This document shows, piece by piece, positions 10,895 to 22,330 of a stretch of 64,000 nt of DNA (position 1 is the stretch's first letter; each line of letters starts with the position of its first letter). Under the pieces are notes generated by a model that saw only the letters and a list, made by a program, of their open reading frames with translations, did no database searches and was not told the DNA's origin. The DNA lies in NCBI GenBank assembly GCA_961205875.1, contig OY540818.1:1782001-1846000 (forward strand), written 5' to 3'. The translations under genes were made by a program, and so were the position numbers. The DNA comes from Sialis fuliginosa. Lineage: Eukaryota > Arthropoda > Insecta > Megaloptera > Sialidae.

Positions 10895-12099
10895 TTTCTT
10901 ACTATATTAATTAGCGACTTTGTTTTAAAAATTCACTTCTATCGAATGGATGACCGTAAAACATATATATTTTTACGAAAATTTTTATTTTAAAGCAGTA
11001 AAAACTAGGTATATTATGTTTAAATAAAAATAACAGGAATTCTCCAAATTAACTATATTTTTTTAATTTCTTGAGCACATTCTATAATTATAATAAAGGT
11101 ACCTTAAAAGATTTTTTTGTAAGCTTGAATTTTTTAATTTTTTTAAGTCATCAATAAGAAAAAAAAATCATAATAATGTTCGCATTACCTTTTTCAGGTC
11201 TATCTATTTAATATTTTCATTCGTAAATACCGGTATATTTATATTAATATATCTCCTAATATTTGTCATCACGTCTTAATAACTTGACTAAAAAACGAAA
11301 CTTCAAATAGCTATTTGTTGATAACGGTGTAATTTTGGAGGTATATTTATATGAACTTATTATCTTATTTTCAATCATAAAACAAGAATATAAGCTTATA
11401 TTGCGTAATTTGAATTGATTGGTCATACAAACAAATGAATAAAGTATATTTAAATGTTAAAAAAATTTACATTGCGTATTTATACAACTGCATAGTGCGT
11501 TAATAGGTTAAAACGTGATTTATATTTTATTATGACAGGCTATCAAATATTAATATAAAATCATAAATGCTAGTCGAATATCTAAATCTACGTCATTTGG
11601 TTAATATTGAATACAAAATGAGTAAGGCCCACATTAGATGTAAATGCCATATATGAAAATATTTTTCGGCAAACAGACTTATTGCATATTTTAGTTATTG
11701 TTTCTAGTTTTCGATATTTCCTACAAATACACCGAATAAATGTCAAATAATTACATGTTTTCGTATTTATGTTTAAATTATCTCTACATATCATAAATAA
11801 CATCATTTTAAAAATAAATTTGGCAATAAACACTTTTTTTACTCTAAAAACTTATATCAGGTATTATAAAGCTTACAAAATTTGTTAGCTAACAAGCAGT
11901 TTCAACGGGGTATTATTACTTTGTTGTTGAAGTTATACTAAAGATTAATTTAAAGCATTTCATAAATACCAGTTTAAATATTTTTTTCAAACTTTCTTTT
12001 AGTATTCTTTATATCTGTACATTTAACGCAACATCTGTTTTTTGTTTGTCTGTTTTTTTTCCAATAAAAATTCGAGAACTACTGATCTGATCATAAATA
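10895..12099. other. Left part of the spacer between the inverted Helitron arms
   Basis: AT-rich sequence without a supported gene. An 82-codon minus-strand open frame at 11588-11833 has no recognisable domain, and its composition matches the AT-rich background. A foldback fragment lies inside (next entry). Confidence 0.4.
11270..11440. mobile_element. Degenerate fragment of foldback family F1
   Basis: Words in order (AACTTGACTAAAAAACGA, GCTATTTGTTGATAACGGTG, TTTTGGAGGTATAT, AACAAGAATATAAGCTTAT) match the interior of the F1 copy at about 22995-23120. The termini are absent. Confidence 0.5.
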
Positions 12100-12716
12100 A
12101 AACAGCCAAGTGCGTTGGGCACGCACATGATAAGTTTCCGTAGTCATTACGATTTATAAACAAGAATTATTTCAATTTTTTTTATAAACTATTCTAGCTA
12201 CAGTGTTCGTTATAATTTTTATTGAAAGTACAAACTAAAAGCTACATTCTGGATTTTTTTTTAGATTTTTTGCATCGATAGTTTAGAATGTATAAGGTGG
12301 GAGGGGACGCTCTGATAACGACATTTAAATGCAAATATATTGTGACTGAAGTCAATGGGATATGTGAAAAAAAATGTGAGTTCACTTTTCAGTCTATGGG
12401 AGGGGGGTCCAAAATAATTTTGACAGTGTTCGTTATAATTTCCAGTGGAAGTACTAATTAAAAGCTACATTCTCGAATTTTTTCAGTTTTTTGAATAGGT
12501 AGTTTAGAAATTAAGGAGAGTGGGGGACGCTCTGATCACGTCTTTGAACGCAAATATATCGTGACTGAAGGGTTAAAATCAAATTGTCATATAACATTTT
12601 TTATTGCATTTTAGGAGACCTATCTAATGACCCCCCACTCAATGGGGTAAGTGAAAAAAAAATGTGAGTTAACTTTTCAGTCTATTGAAAGGGGGTAAGA
12701 AATATTTATGATGACA
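12100..12716 (+). repeat. Truncated copy of the GTTTCCGTAG repeat element
   Basis: It starts with GCCAAGTGCGTTGGGCACGC and GTTTCCGTAGTCATTACG, the same head as the element at 25727. It continues with two of the internal units marked by GACGCTCTGAT (12307 and 12526) and ATCGTGACTGAAGGGTTAAA. It stops before the (GGAC)n tail and the TACGGAAACC end seen at 26940-27004. Confidence 0.65.
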
Positions 12717-13053
12717 AAAAAAAGATTGTTGATTCGCCACACTAGGCCCTCAGGCTAAAGCCCTGTCAGCCCCATCTTTGTAGGAGTATATTTAATCTAA
12801 ATATATTTTTTGTAAGTTAACGAAAATAGGTTTTTCAAAACAAAATATATAGTAATTATAGTACCTATATTGTTTCATAGAATGACTGAAACTTTTAATT
12901 TAAGTTTCATATAATTTACTTTTTATTAATTTTAATACATATATTTAAACAAAATTATATTCTAAATTATGTAATCCATTTCATATTCATGCCATAAACA
13001 ACAAACACTAACAAGAATATGCTAGATACGATAATAATCTATAATTTATATTT
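12717..13053. other. AT-rich stretch with a short GC-rich hairpin
   Basis: Around 12740-12770 there is CACACTAGGCCCTCAGG and GCTAAAGCCCTGTCAGCCCC, which on the minus strand reads as short hairpins ending in CTAG followed by T. It may be a very diverged Helitron 3' end. The rest is featureless. Confidence 0.25.
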
Positions 13054-13899
13054 AACTAGCTGGGCCCACGCGGCTTCGCTCGCGTGGACTACGGAATTAT
13101 TGCTTAGGATTTAAAAAATATATAGTTTAATTAATTACAAACACGATTAGTTATTAATGTAATAAAAACCAAATAACACTTAAATTACCTACCTAACAAA
13201 AACGAATCATAACAAAAAGTAAAAATAATTTTTGTTCAATTTAAATTTAAAAGTTAATTATTGAAAACAAAATAAACAATTGATAATCAATAGAATACCT
13301 GTGTTGGCACGTTCCCTCGCCGCTCCCCGCACACGGTCACAATCGCGCGAATAATAAGTTCCAATATGTATATTTCGATATTTTCTAAACTATACGACCA
13401 AATTGGATGCTGTAAATGGCAAATTATATCTACATTAAGTACTTATGACGATGAAATCATTTATTTCGATAAGGATTAATGTTTTGCAGGTCATAAGTCC
13501 ACGTAAACAGAACCTAAATATTTTATGTTTTCTTTGTAACATAAAAGCAGTCATTGTGGCTTAAATATAAAAGTTAGACATATGGTGTCGCGGACTTTAT
13601 TGTAGAACTTTTGATTTTACACAATTCTTTAATACATTATTTTGTTCTATATTGAACGGTTTAGGCAGCGTATTACAAAACAGCGCGCCGACGTCAAAAT
13701 TTTTTCCGACTTGATTTACTATTATCGTCACTGCTTAGTTGTTGTTACTAACGTAAAAAAATTTTGCCTATAACCTGGCCAGAGAACGTACCTATGAATT
13801 AAAAAAAAAACACGTAAATCGGATAAGTGGTTCTCGAGTGATAAGGTAACTAACGGACAGACAGACAGACAGAGAGACGTTGAGCTTTATATACAGGGT
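13054..13899. repeat. Dispersed repeat with CTAGCTG...GCGGCTTCGCTCGCGTGG head
   Basis: The head AACTAGCTGGGCCCACG then CGGCTTCGCTCGCGTGG recurs at 24838. The tail has GTGGTTCTCGAGTGATAAGG and (ACAG)n followed by GAGCTTTATATACAGGGTG. Interspersed repeats with this kind of GC-rich head and CAGACAGACAG tail are common in insect genomes. I do not assign a class. No open reading frame survives. Confidence 0.55.
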
Positions 13900-15683
13900 G
13901 ACTAGGGGCCTTGCCCCTGGGCGCTACGCGCCCCAACCCCAAATCGTGCCACATTTGATAAAATATTGATTGATAAAATATAAATTATTTTTTTATATTA
14001 ACTTCTGTCATATCAAATTTTTATAAAATATTTCACTGTAATTATTTTAAACGCTGATAAGTAAATAATTCTTGAATTTGGCGGGGATAATCATTTATCA
14101 TTATTACTTTTCCATTAATATTACGATTTACATGTACAAATCACCCTAACCTCAAACGTACTCGGGTCTCAGCCTTCGGCTGCGACCCTCGTTTGTTTAT
14201 TTTATGCCCTTATCAATCAATTTTGTTACTTTAAAAAATTACCATTGCGAATATTAATTTCCACATTATTTTGCGTTCAACATATTCAAATAATGCGTAG
14301 AAGCATGTTCGATGTTATTTATTAGGTTAAATTATTTTATTACGATCTTTATTTTATGTTATTTATATAATCTTATGAGAAAATACTAATTAAAAATTTT
14401 TAAGACCACACCCCTAACTTAATTATTATAAAATAAAAAATGTTGGGTATATAACATCAATTTCACAAAAACCGAATGATTAAAAACTATTTGTTTGTAA
14501 AATTGTGTAAGAATACAAATTTTTGATTCATTTATTATTTTTATATGTTTCTAAAGTTTTTAATTTTTGTTCAATTTCAAACAGAATCAATTTTTTACGT
14601 CATTATTAAAAAATAAAAAAATTAAATATTTTTTATGCAACGCTCCTGATTTTATTATTTTTAAATATAAATTTTTAGATAATGTTATATCAATCTCACA
14701 TGTTTTAAAAAATAATAAATCATTAGATAAAAATTTATTAGAAAATGATCAAAGTAAATTTATTTCATGATTTATTTATTATTTTCATATTTTTCTGAAA
14801 TTTATAATTTTTCAACAATTTCAATCAAAATCAATTTTTTTGTCACAATTAAAAAAAAGCAATTTAATTTTTTTAATACGACGCCCCTGACTTTATTTAT
14901 AAATTTTTAGATAATGTTATGTCAATCTTACAGCTTCCAAAAAATAATAAATATTTAAATAAAATTTGATTAGAATATGATAATTGTAATTTTTTTACAC
15001 GCCTCTGACTTATTTATTATTTTCATATTTTTCTGAATTTTTAATTTTTAAACAATTTAGAAAAAAAAACAATTATAAATATTTTTTAATTCGCCGCTCC
15101 TGACGTAATTATTATTAAACATAAACTTTTTGGTATTAAATATAAATAATTAGACTAATTTCATCAATATTCTGTACACGCACCTGATGTATTTAATTAT
15201 AATTAATTCACAAATCTGACATTTTAAAATTAATCAATTATTTCATCAGTGTGTTTTTTATTATAATGTCAATAAAAAATCTATGTGTTTTCTTCTTTAT
15301 AAATGTCATATACTGACAGATGTAAACAAAAGACAACAGTCAAATGTTAGTATTTAGCAAATTACCGTAAAAACTGTATTTTTCAAACTACCATCACACT
15401 ACCTGACAAAACAAAAGCGTAGTGTCGAAACTCCTAAATTCAGTTGGAAAGTAAAATTTCGTGCCAATTTTACACGTCGTTTCTTGTTAAAAAATACATA
15501 TTACAGAAACTATTATAGTGTTGTAAAAAAAATATAGCCTAAGCACTGTATTAAGAATGAATCTAAAAACAGTGAAAATTTGAAAGAAATCCACTGAAAG
15601 GTTTAGCAGGCTATAAATTGATTGTAAATAGACAGACATATAAACAAATATATATACGTTAGGGTTTATATTATAATGTAAGA
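13900..15683 (-). mobile_element. Helitron B', inverted near-identical copy of Helitron B
   Basis: On the minus strand it starts TCTTACATTATAATATAA (right end 15683) and ends CTAG (complement at 13900-13903), followed by T. The length is 1784 bp against 1785 bp for copy B. A 67-codon open frame at 14567-14770 translates identically to the one at 10023-10226, showing how little the two copies have diverged. It directly abuts A' with no base between. Confidence 0.8.
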
Positions 15684-17170
15684 CTAGGGGCTTTGCCCCT
15701 GGGCGCTACGCGCCCAAACCCCAAATCGTGCCACATTTGATAAAATATTGTTTGATAAAATATAAATTATTATTTTATATTTACTTTTGTCATATCAAAT
15801 TTTCATAAAATATTTCACTGTAATTGTTTTAAATGCTGATAAGTAAATAATTCTTCAATTTGGCGAGGATAATCATTTATCATTATTACCTTTCCAATAA
15901 TTTTACAATTTACATGTACAAATCACCCTAACCTCAGAACGTACTCAAGTCTCAGCCTTCGGCTGCAACCCTCGTATCCATCGTAATTTATACCTTCACA
16001 ATTAATTTTGATAATACCTTTGAGAAATTACCAAAAAATCATTGTGAATATCAGTTTCCACATTTTTTTGCCTACAACATATTCAAAGAATGCGTTGAAA
16101 CATTTTCGATGTTAGTTATTAGGTTAAATTATCTTATTACGATTTTTATTTTATGTTTACGCAATTTTATGAAAAAATAGCAAAAAAAAATTTTTTTCAA
16201 GGCTAACTTATTTATTATTTTTATAAATTTCTTAAAATTTTAACTTTAGTTCAATTTCAATAAAATCAATTTTTTTTCGTCACGATTAAAAAATAGCAAT
16301 TTTAAATATTTTTTAATGCTGACAATACTAAAAGAATTTATTAAATAAATTTAAAAAATCGCAAAAATCATTAATTTTTCAACATATCTGGCGTTTCCCC
16401 TTAATACTCCAGCCCTGTCTTTATTATTATTTAATATAAATTGTTCGATACATTACATATATCTTTGAACCACCAAATGATTTTCAAAAATGTTTATTAT
16501 ACAACTCTTAAAATATAACAATTTAAAATATTTTTTAGTATGCCGCACCTGACTTAATTGTTAATAAATATAATTTTTTGGGCAAATTACATCAATCCCC
16601 ACATCAACTAAATGACTAAAATAACCGTTTCATTTTAATACAGAAAAAAGAAATAAAATATATTCTTGTAACCACGCTCCTGACGTAATTCTTATTAAAT
16701 ATAAACGTTTTTATATTAAATATAAATAATTATACTAATTACATCAATATATCAACCAATTTTGGTTAAAATTTTCATTTATATACAATTTAATTGCAGT
16801 GTACCAATTTGACACATTTCTGTACACGCCCCTGACGTATTTCAAATAAAAAACAGCTGTTTATGACAGGCAAATATCAAGTCCGCGTGGAGTGTTTAAA
16901 ATTCATACGAAATGTCAATTTTTGACCAATCACAGCGACGAAATTCTAAGAATTCCAAAAACAAAAGCCTAGTGTCGAAACTGCTAAATTTCAAATCAAA
17001 CGCAGAAAGTAAAATTTTGTGCCAATTTTATACGTCGTTTTTTGTAAAAAAATCAAGAGCATAAAAAGTATAAATGTTTTGAACAAAAATAATAGCCTAA
17101 GCACTGTATAAAGGACGAATCTAAAAACAGTGAACATTTGAAAAAAATCCACTGAAAGGTTTATGATCGT

Positions 17171-17464
17171 TGTTGGAAACATTGTTCCAACAGTAGCTAA
17201 GTAGCCTTAGCAAAATAAAATATGTAAGTTTGCTTTGCAAAACAAAAACAATACAATAAAAATTTTATATATTCAAACAACACAATTGTGTCAGTGCATT
17301 TTTATAAAAAAAATATCTTCAATTGAAGAATTAAATACAAATGTTTACAAGAACATTTGCTCTCAATTGAGAAAAGACAACATTTGTTGTCAACAATACT
17401 TGCAGTGATAAAACTGAACCAGCGACAAAAACTTGAATACAGTGTTGATGCATTTGCACTAACA
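17171..17464 (+). repeat. 5' LTR of the BEL/Pao element
   Basis: Starts TGTTGGAAACATTG and ends TTGCACTAACA (TG...CA). It carries AATAAA at 17255-17260 as a possible polyadenylation signal. It contains several short inverted words (TTGGAAACATTGTTCCAA and CAATTGAAG) able to form hairpins. Confidence 0.9.
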
Positions 17465-17466
17465 TT

Positions 17467-17484
17467 TGGTCACATTCGAGCAGG
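17467..17484 (+). promoter_or_regulatory. Primer-binding site of the BEL/Pao element
   Basis: TGGTCACATTCGAGCAGG begins two bases after the LTR. The leading TGG is complementary to a tRNA CCA end, and the following bases resemble the complement of a tRNA T-arm. The tRNA species was not identified. Confidence 0.6.
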
Positions 17485-17592
17485 ATATCGCTGCAAGGAA
17501 GAAAAAATAAGGTCCTTCGATTCAACGAACTAAACAATAAGACGTCAAGTGAATAACTGTGTTGAACTTTAACAGTAAATAAATTTATCATT

Positions 17593-20154
17593 ATGGCAGA
17601 AATTAAAAAACTCAAATCCAAAAGGACGCAAATCAAGACAAGAATATCAAGAATAGAAACGTTTGTCAATGAAAATTGCGAAGTGAATGAAGACTTGATA
17701 GTAGAATTCATCATACGAAGAGATATGGTGAAAGAACTGTTTAATAAATATCAAGATATTCAAGTTGAAATACTAAGCTTCGATGAAAATGATTGTGAAG
17801 ATGTGGATTTGGTAGAAGATAAATATTTGGACATTTTGGTGAAAATTAGTGCTAGTTTAAAAAAGATAAATAAAACAAATTCTTTTAATGACGACATTAA
17901 GCCAGATAGTTCTTCTAATACGGTAAATAATACATCAAATACTAAATTGCCTAATATAGACATACCATATTATAATGGTAAAGAAATAAATTTATTTAAG
18001 CCATTTAAAGATATGTTTACAGCAGTTATTCATAACAATTCTAAATTATCTGACGTTCAAAAATTATTTTATTTACGTAAATTTTTACGTGGCGAAGCAC
18101 TTGCTTTGATTAATAATTTACCTCTGGTGAATGAATCATATGATGAATCACTAGAAATTTTAAATAAAAGATTTGACAATATAACATTATTAGTCAATTC
18201 TCATATATATTTAATATTGGACACTCCAGCTTTGCATAATGGAAGTGCATCAAATTTAAGAGAATTTGTTTCTAAAATAAAGCAACAAATTAGTGCTTTA
18301 AAAAATTTAAAACAACCTATTGAGTTTTGGGACTCAATACTTGTATGCATTTTGTGCAGGAAACTTGATCAATATACGAATAGAGCATATCAGCTGGACA
18401 AATGTTCCACTGAGCTGCCAAAACTAGGTGATTTAATAAATTTCTTAGAAAGCAGAGCGACTGCATTAGAGTCAGCTACTGAACCTTTAGTAAAAATAAA
18501 TAAAGAAAAACAAAAAGTATCTAATTTAGCTACTAATAATGAAAAACATAAATATAAATCTAAATGTTTATTTTGTAATTTTCCTGGACACAGACTCTTT
18601 AATTGTTCAAAATTTAAAGCAATTTCAGTTTGTGATCGTGTTGCATTTGTCAAAAAAGGAAATATCTGTCAACTTTGTTTAAATAATCATCCAGGAAAAT
18701 GTTCATTAACGTTTAAATGCCCAATATGCAAACAAGAACATAATTATTTATTACATAATGATGACGTTTCATCAAATAATGAAACAGATGTTGTTTCAAC
18801 GCACCAGTTGACTTTTATGTCAAACAAAAATATTTCTAATAATGTGTTGCTTCCTACAACTAAAGTCAAATTAGTAGGCCCTAATAAGACAATTGTCGTA
18901 AAGGCTTTGTTGGATAGTGGCAGCCAAACATCATTTATCGTTGACAGTTTAGTTAAACAATTAAATATTCGATCATTTGATGATAATTTAAATGTTATAG
19001 GAATTTCAGATACAAATACCAAAATAACAAGGTCAGTAAATTTGGAAATACATTCATTGGTTTCCGATTTTAAAATCAGTGTCAATAACTGCGCTGTAGT
19101 GAAAAAGATAACGTCTAATTTACCTCAATGTTATTTTGATATTTCAAAAATGAATATACCAAAAAATGTCACAATGGCTGATGACAGTTTTAATATACCA
19201 GAAAACATTTCTTTATTATTAGGAGCAGACATACTGTTTCAATGTTTATTAACTGGTTATATTAAATTAGGTACAAATAATTTAATATTACAAAATACAC
19301 AATTTGGTTTCATAGTCAGTGGCTCTATACCTAGAGATTCACAAAAAGATTATGCTAATAATAACCATTTTGAATCTATTTCAATGCATTCAATTACAGA
19401 GAATGACAAATTAGAAACCATTTTAAATCGCTTTTGGGAAACTGAAAAGGTTCCAGAAACGTATAAAGAGTTCACTAGTGAACAGGAAGCTTGTGAACAA
19501 AATTTTCAAAATTCTGTAGAACAAATCAATAATAGGTTTCAAGTAAAACTTCCATTAAAATGTGAATTATCACAATTAAATTTAGGAAATTCCTTTTCAG
19601 TAGCCATAAAACGATTCCATAATTTAGAAAAAAGATTTTTATCAAACCCATTATTATTTGAGCAGTACTCAAATTTTATTAATGAATACTTAAGGTTAGG
19701 TCATGCTAAATATTATAATTTAAAAAATTATGACTTAATTAATGACCAAGTATATTTTCTTGCGCATCACCCAGTAATTCGCGAAGATAAAAGAACTACA
19801 AAATTGAGGGTAGTTTTTGATGGAAGCATGCGCTCAAAAAATAAAGTGTCTTTAAATGATTATTTAGCTAATGGTTCTGTTGTTCAGAAAGAACTGTTCG
19901 ATATATTAATTCTTTTTAGAACATATAAATTTATACTTTTAACTGACATCAAACAGATGTACAGACAAATTTTAATACATCCTTCACATAGGCAACTTCA
20001 AAATATACTATGGAGGGAAAATACTCATGATGATATACAATGTATTCAGTTATCAACGGTCACGTATGGACTTAAAAGTTCGCCTTTTTTAGCTACTAGA
20101 TGTCTTATAGAACTAGCTAATCAGGAAAAATTAAATTACCTGAAAATTTGTTAA
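17593..20154 (+). CDS. BEL/Pao gag-protease-partial reverse transcriptase
   Basis: The 853-residue product begins with a charged coiled-coil-like gag segment and a gag core (about 115-300). A CCHC zinc knuckle follows (Cys325, Cys328, His333, Cys338), then a Cys/His-rich region to about 390. A retropepsin-like protease motif, DSGS, lies at 441-444. The reverse-transcriptase fingers and first catalytic aspartate follow (LTDIKQMYRQ, Asp785; TVTYGLKSSPFLATR about 816-830). Translation then leaves the family sequence and stops at 20154. The expected Y-x-D-D box and thumb are absent, consistent with a deletion of perhaps 150-250 residues (family knowledge, not measured) near 20130-20140, where the frame also changes. 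The start is the first ATG after a 128 bp leader. Confidence 0.88.
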   Translation: MAEIKKLKSKRTQIKTRISRIETFVNENCEVNEDLIVEFIIRRDMVKELFNKYQDIQVEILSFDENDCEDVDLVEDKYLDILVKISASLKKINKTNSFNDDIKPDSSSNTVNNTSNTKLPNIDIPYYNGKEINLFKPFKDMFTAVIHNNSKLSDVQKLFYLRKFLRGEALALINNLPLVNESYDESLEILNKRFDNITLLVNSHIYLILDTPALHNGSASNLREFVSKIKQQISALKNLKQPIEFWDSILVCILCRKLDQYTNRAYQLDKCSTELPKLGDLINFLESRATALESATEPLVKINKEKQKVSNLATNNEKHKYKSKCLFCNFPGHRLFNCSKFKAISVCDRVAFVKKGNICQLCLNNHPGKCSLTFKCPICKQEHNYLLHNDDVSSNNETDVVSTHQLTFMSNKNISNNVLLPTTKVKLVGPNKTIVVKALLDSGSQTSFIVDSLVKQLNIRSFDDNLNVIGISDTNTKITRSVNLEIHSLVSDFKISVNNCAVVKKITSNLPQCYFDISKMNIPKNVTMADDSFNIPENISLLLGADILFQCLLTGYIKLGTNNLILQNTQFGFIVSGSIPRDSQKDYANNNHFESISMHSITENDKLETILNRFWETEKVPETYKEFTSEQEACEQNFQNSVEQINNRFQVKLPLKCELSQLNLGNSFSVAIKRFHNLEKRFLSNPLLFEQYSNFINEYLRLGHAKYYNLKNYDLINDQVYFLAHHPVIREDKRTTKLRVVFDGSMRSKNKVSLNDYLANGSVVQKELFDILILFRTYKFILLTDIKQMYRQILIHPSHRQLQNILWRENTHDDIQCIQLSTVTYGLKSSPFLATRCLIELANQEKLNYLKIC

Positions 20155-21740
20155 TTTTATGGCAAAATTTTGCTAAAAATCTCATTAATATGAAACCTGT
20201 TATAATAAAAAGGAATTTAAATACTTTTAAAGCTAATTCAATTGAATTAATTGGTTTTTGTGACTCATCGCAAGTTGCTTATGGCTGTTGTGTTTATTTG
20301 CGAGTATTGCATTCAAATAATGTTGATATCAACTTATATTGTTCAAAATCGCGAGTCGCGCCAATAAATAATAAATTAACTATTCCAAAACTTGAACTTA
20401 ATAGTGCCCTCTTAATGTCAAAACTAATTGATAAAGTATATACGTTATTAAAGTCTAAAATAAATAATATTTATTTATATTCAGATTCAAAAATAGCACT
20501 GTCATGGATAAAAACAAATCCATTAAATTTAAATCCTTATGTAGCCAATAGGGTAATACAAATACAAAATTTAACTTCGCAATTTGAGTGGTTATATGTT
20601 AACACTCAAGTCAGTCCCGCAGATTTAATTTCAAGAGGTATCGAACCTCAAGATATACATGATAATACATTATGGTGGCACGGTCCTTCATATTTATCTG
20701 ACATAAATTATGAACATAATAAAAATTTAAATATATTAATTTCTGATGATTTGCCTGAGATTAAACACACGGTGTTGACTCACACTGTTAGCCAATTACC
20801 ATTTTTTAGTAAATTTTCTAGCATTACGAAAATGCAACGTATTATGGCTTATATTTTACGCTTTATAAATAATACTAAAAATAAAATAAAAATTTCAGGA
20901 AATTTATCTCCAACTGAAATAAATAATTCTTTAAAAATTATTATTAAATATGTTCAACATACAAATTTTATAAGAGAAATTAATTCTTTAAATATTAAAA
21001 AAGAAATTGATACAAATTTAATATCTTTACATCCCTTTTTGGATAGTGAAGGCATTTTGCGCGTGGGTGGCAGGCTGCATAATGCTACCATATCATTTGC
21101 ACAAAAGCATCCTATGATTTTGCCTAAAAATAATCACATAACTGATTTAATTATTAAAAATGAACATGTACTATTATTACATGCTGGTCAAAAACAAGTT
21201 TTATCTAATTTAAATCAAAAATTCTGGATCATTAACGGACTCAGAGAAGTAAAAAAAAGTTTACATAAATGTATTGTGTGCTTCATATTAAAGGCCAAAT
21301 GCGCAGAACAATTAATGGGTTCGCTTCCATTTGATCGAGTAAATAAAGCTCGAACTTTTCAAAATACTGGAATTGATTTTTGTGGTCATTTTAATATTAA
21401 ACAATCCAGATTAAGAAAGGCTATAGTAACAAAAGGTTACGTAGCACTTTTTACTTGCTTTGTAACTAAGGCGATCCATCTCGAATTAGTTTCTGATTTA
21501 ACAACAGCCACATTTATGGCTGCTTTAAAAAGGTTTATTTCTAGAAGAGGTAAACCATCTAAAATATACTGCGATAATGCAGCTACTTTTAAAGGGGCGA
21601 ATAATATCATAAAAGATTATTGCAAATTATTTAAAGAAAAAGATCAATGTAATTACATTGAAAATAAAAGTGCCAACATGGGCATTGAATTTCATTTTAT
21701 ACCTAGTTATTCTCCTGTATTTGGTGGAATCATAAATTAA
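20148..21740 (+). CDS. BEL/Pao RNase H and truncated integrase
   Basis: This 530-residue frame overlaps the end of the upstream one by 7 bp. It is the distal part of the same polyprotein in a shifted frame; its ATG is probably not a real initiation site. RNase H spans about 34-165 (Asp39 in GFCDSS, Glu83 in KLELNSA, Asp113 in YSDSKIALSW). The integrase zinc region contains His340, His345, Cys375 and Cys378, and the catalytic core has Asp410 (GIDFCG) and Asp476 (CDNAATF). The frame ends FGGIIN and stop, just where family members continue to the third catalytic residue, a glutamate, so the integrase is inactive. The C-terminal domain is missing. Confidence 0.88.
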   Translation: MLILWQNFAKNLINMKPVIIKRNLNTFKANSIELIGFCDSSQVAYGCCVYLRVLHSNNVDINLYCSKSRVAPINNKLTIPKLELNSALLMSKLIDKVYTLLKSKINNIYLYSDSKIALSWIKTNPLNLNPYVANRVIQIQNLTSQFEWLYVNTQVSPADLISRGIEPQDIHDNTLWWHGPSYLSDINYEHNKNLNILISDDLPEIKHTVLTHTVSQLPFFSKFSSITKMQRIMAYILRFINNTKNKIKISGNLSPTEINNSLKIIIKYVQHTNFIREINSLNIKKEIDTNLISLHPFLDSEGILRVGGRLHNATISFAQKHPMILPKNNHITDLIIKNEHVLLLHAGQKQVLSNLNQKFWIINGLREVKKSLHKCIVCFILKAKCAEQLMGSLPFDRVNKARTFQNTGIDFCGHFNIKQSRLRKAIVTKGYVALFTCFVTKAIHLELVSDLTTATFMAALKRFISRRGKPSKIYCDNAATFKGANNIIKDYCKLFKEKDQCNYIENKSANMGIEFHFIPSYSPVFGGIIN

Positions 21741-22035
21741 AATAATTTGTCTTCACTGCATGCATCTAATACATTTGTAATTTCTATGCTTGTAATCAAA
21801 TTATGTAATCTTTTTTATAATTTTGTTAATGATATTATATAATATTTTATCATTCATTATTTAATTAGGTATAGTAGAACATTTGTTCTTGCTGGTCTCA
21901 TAACATGAACATTTGTTCATGTCGACCGCCTAACATTTAAATGTATCATTCATTTGATTGATAATATTCATACGGCACAGCAGAATTTTATTCTTGCCGG
22001 TCTTTTAATCAACATTTGTTGTCGGCCGCCTAGCA
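21741..22035 (+). other. BEL/Pao 3' non-coding region with a twice-repeated hairpin module
   Basis: There is no purine-rich tract immediately before the right LTR. Instead, two related modules occur. Each contains an inverted word (GAACATTTGTTC near 21890 and 21917; CAACATTTGTTG near 22010) followed by GTCGACCGCCTAACA or GTCGGCCGCCTAGCA. The second ends directly at the LTR. Their role in priming or packaging is unknown. Confidence 0.45.
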
Positions 22036-22330
22036 TGTTGGAAACATTGTTCCAACAGTAGCTAAGTAGCCTTAGCAAAATAAAATATGTAAGTTTGCTT
22101 TGCAAAACAAAAACAATACAATAAAAATTTTATATATTCAAACAACACAATTGTGTCAGTGCATTTTTTATAAAAAAAATATCTTCAATTGAAGAATTAA
22201 ATACAAATGTTTACAAGAACATTTGCTCTCAATTGAGAAAAGACAACATTTGTTGTCAACAATACTTGCAGTGATAAAACTGAACCAGCGACAAAAACTT
22301 GAATACAGTGTTGATGCATTTGCACTAACA
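22036..22330 (+). repeat. 3' LTR of the BEL/Pao element
   Basis: Identical to the 5' LTR except for one extra T in the run near 22165. It is followed by the target duplication ATCGT. Confidence 0.9.

Larger units (their letters stand above)
17171..22330 (+). mobile_element. BEL/Pao LTR retrotransposon, internally deleted
   Basis: This 5160 bp element has 294 and 295 bp LTRs and a 5 bp target duplication ATCGT (17166-17170 and 22331-22335). The primer-binding site is just inside the left LTR. The two open frames carry gag, protease, the first half of reverse transcriptase, RNase H and most of integrase, in the BEL/Pao order. The LTRs differ by one base of a T run, so the insertion is young. 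Two deletions remove the reverse-transcriptase active-site segment and the integrase end, so this copy cannot move by its own enzymes. Confidence 0.9.

Noticed and set aside
12740-12770. Third Helitron 3' end on the minus strand
   Set aside because: The hairpins are weak, the sequence is unlike the other four Helitron ends, and no matching TC 5' end was found. Left as a note only.
17331-17714. 127-codon minus-strand frame across the BEL/Pao LTR and gag start
   Set aside because: Antisense shadow overlapping the LTR end, primer-binding site and true gag start. No domain is visible.
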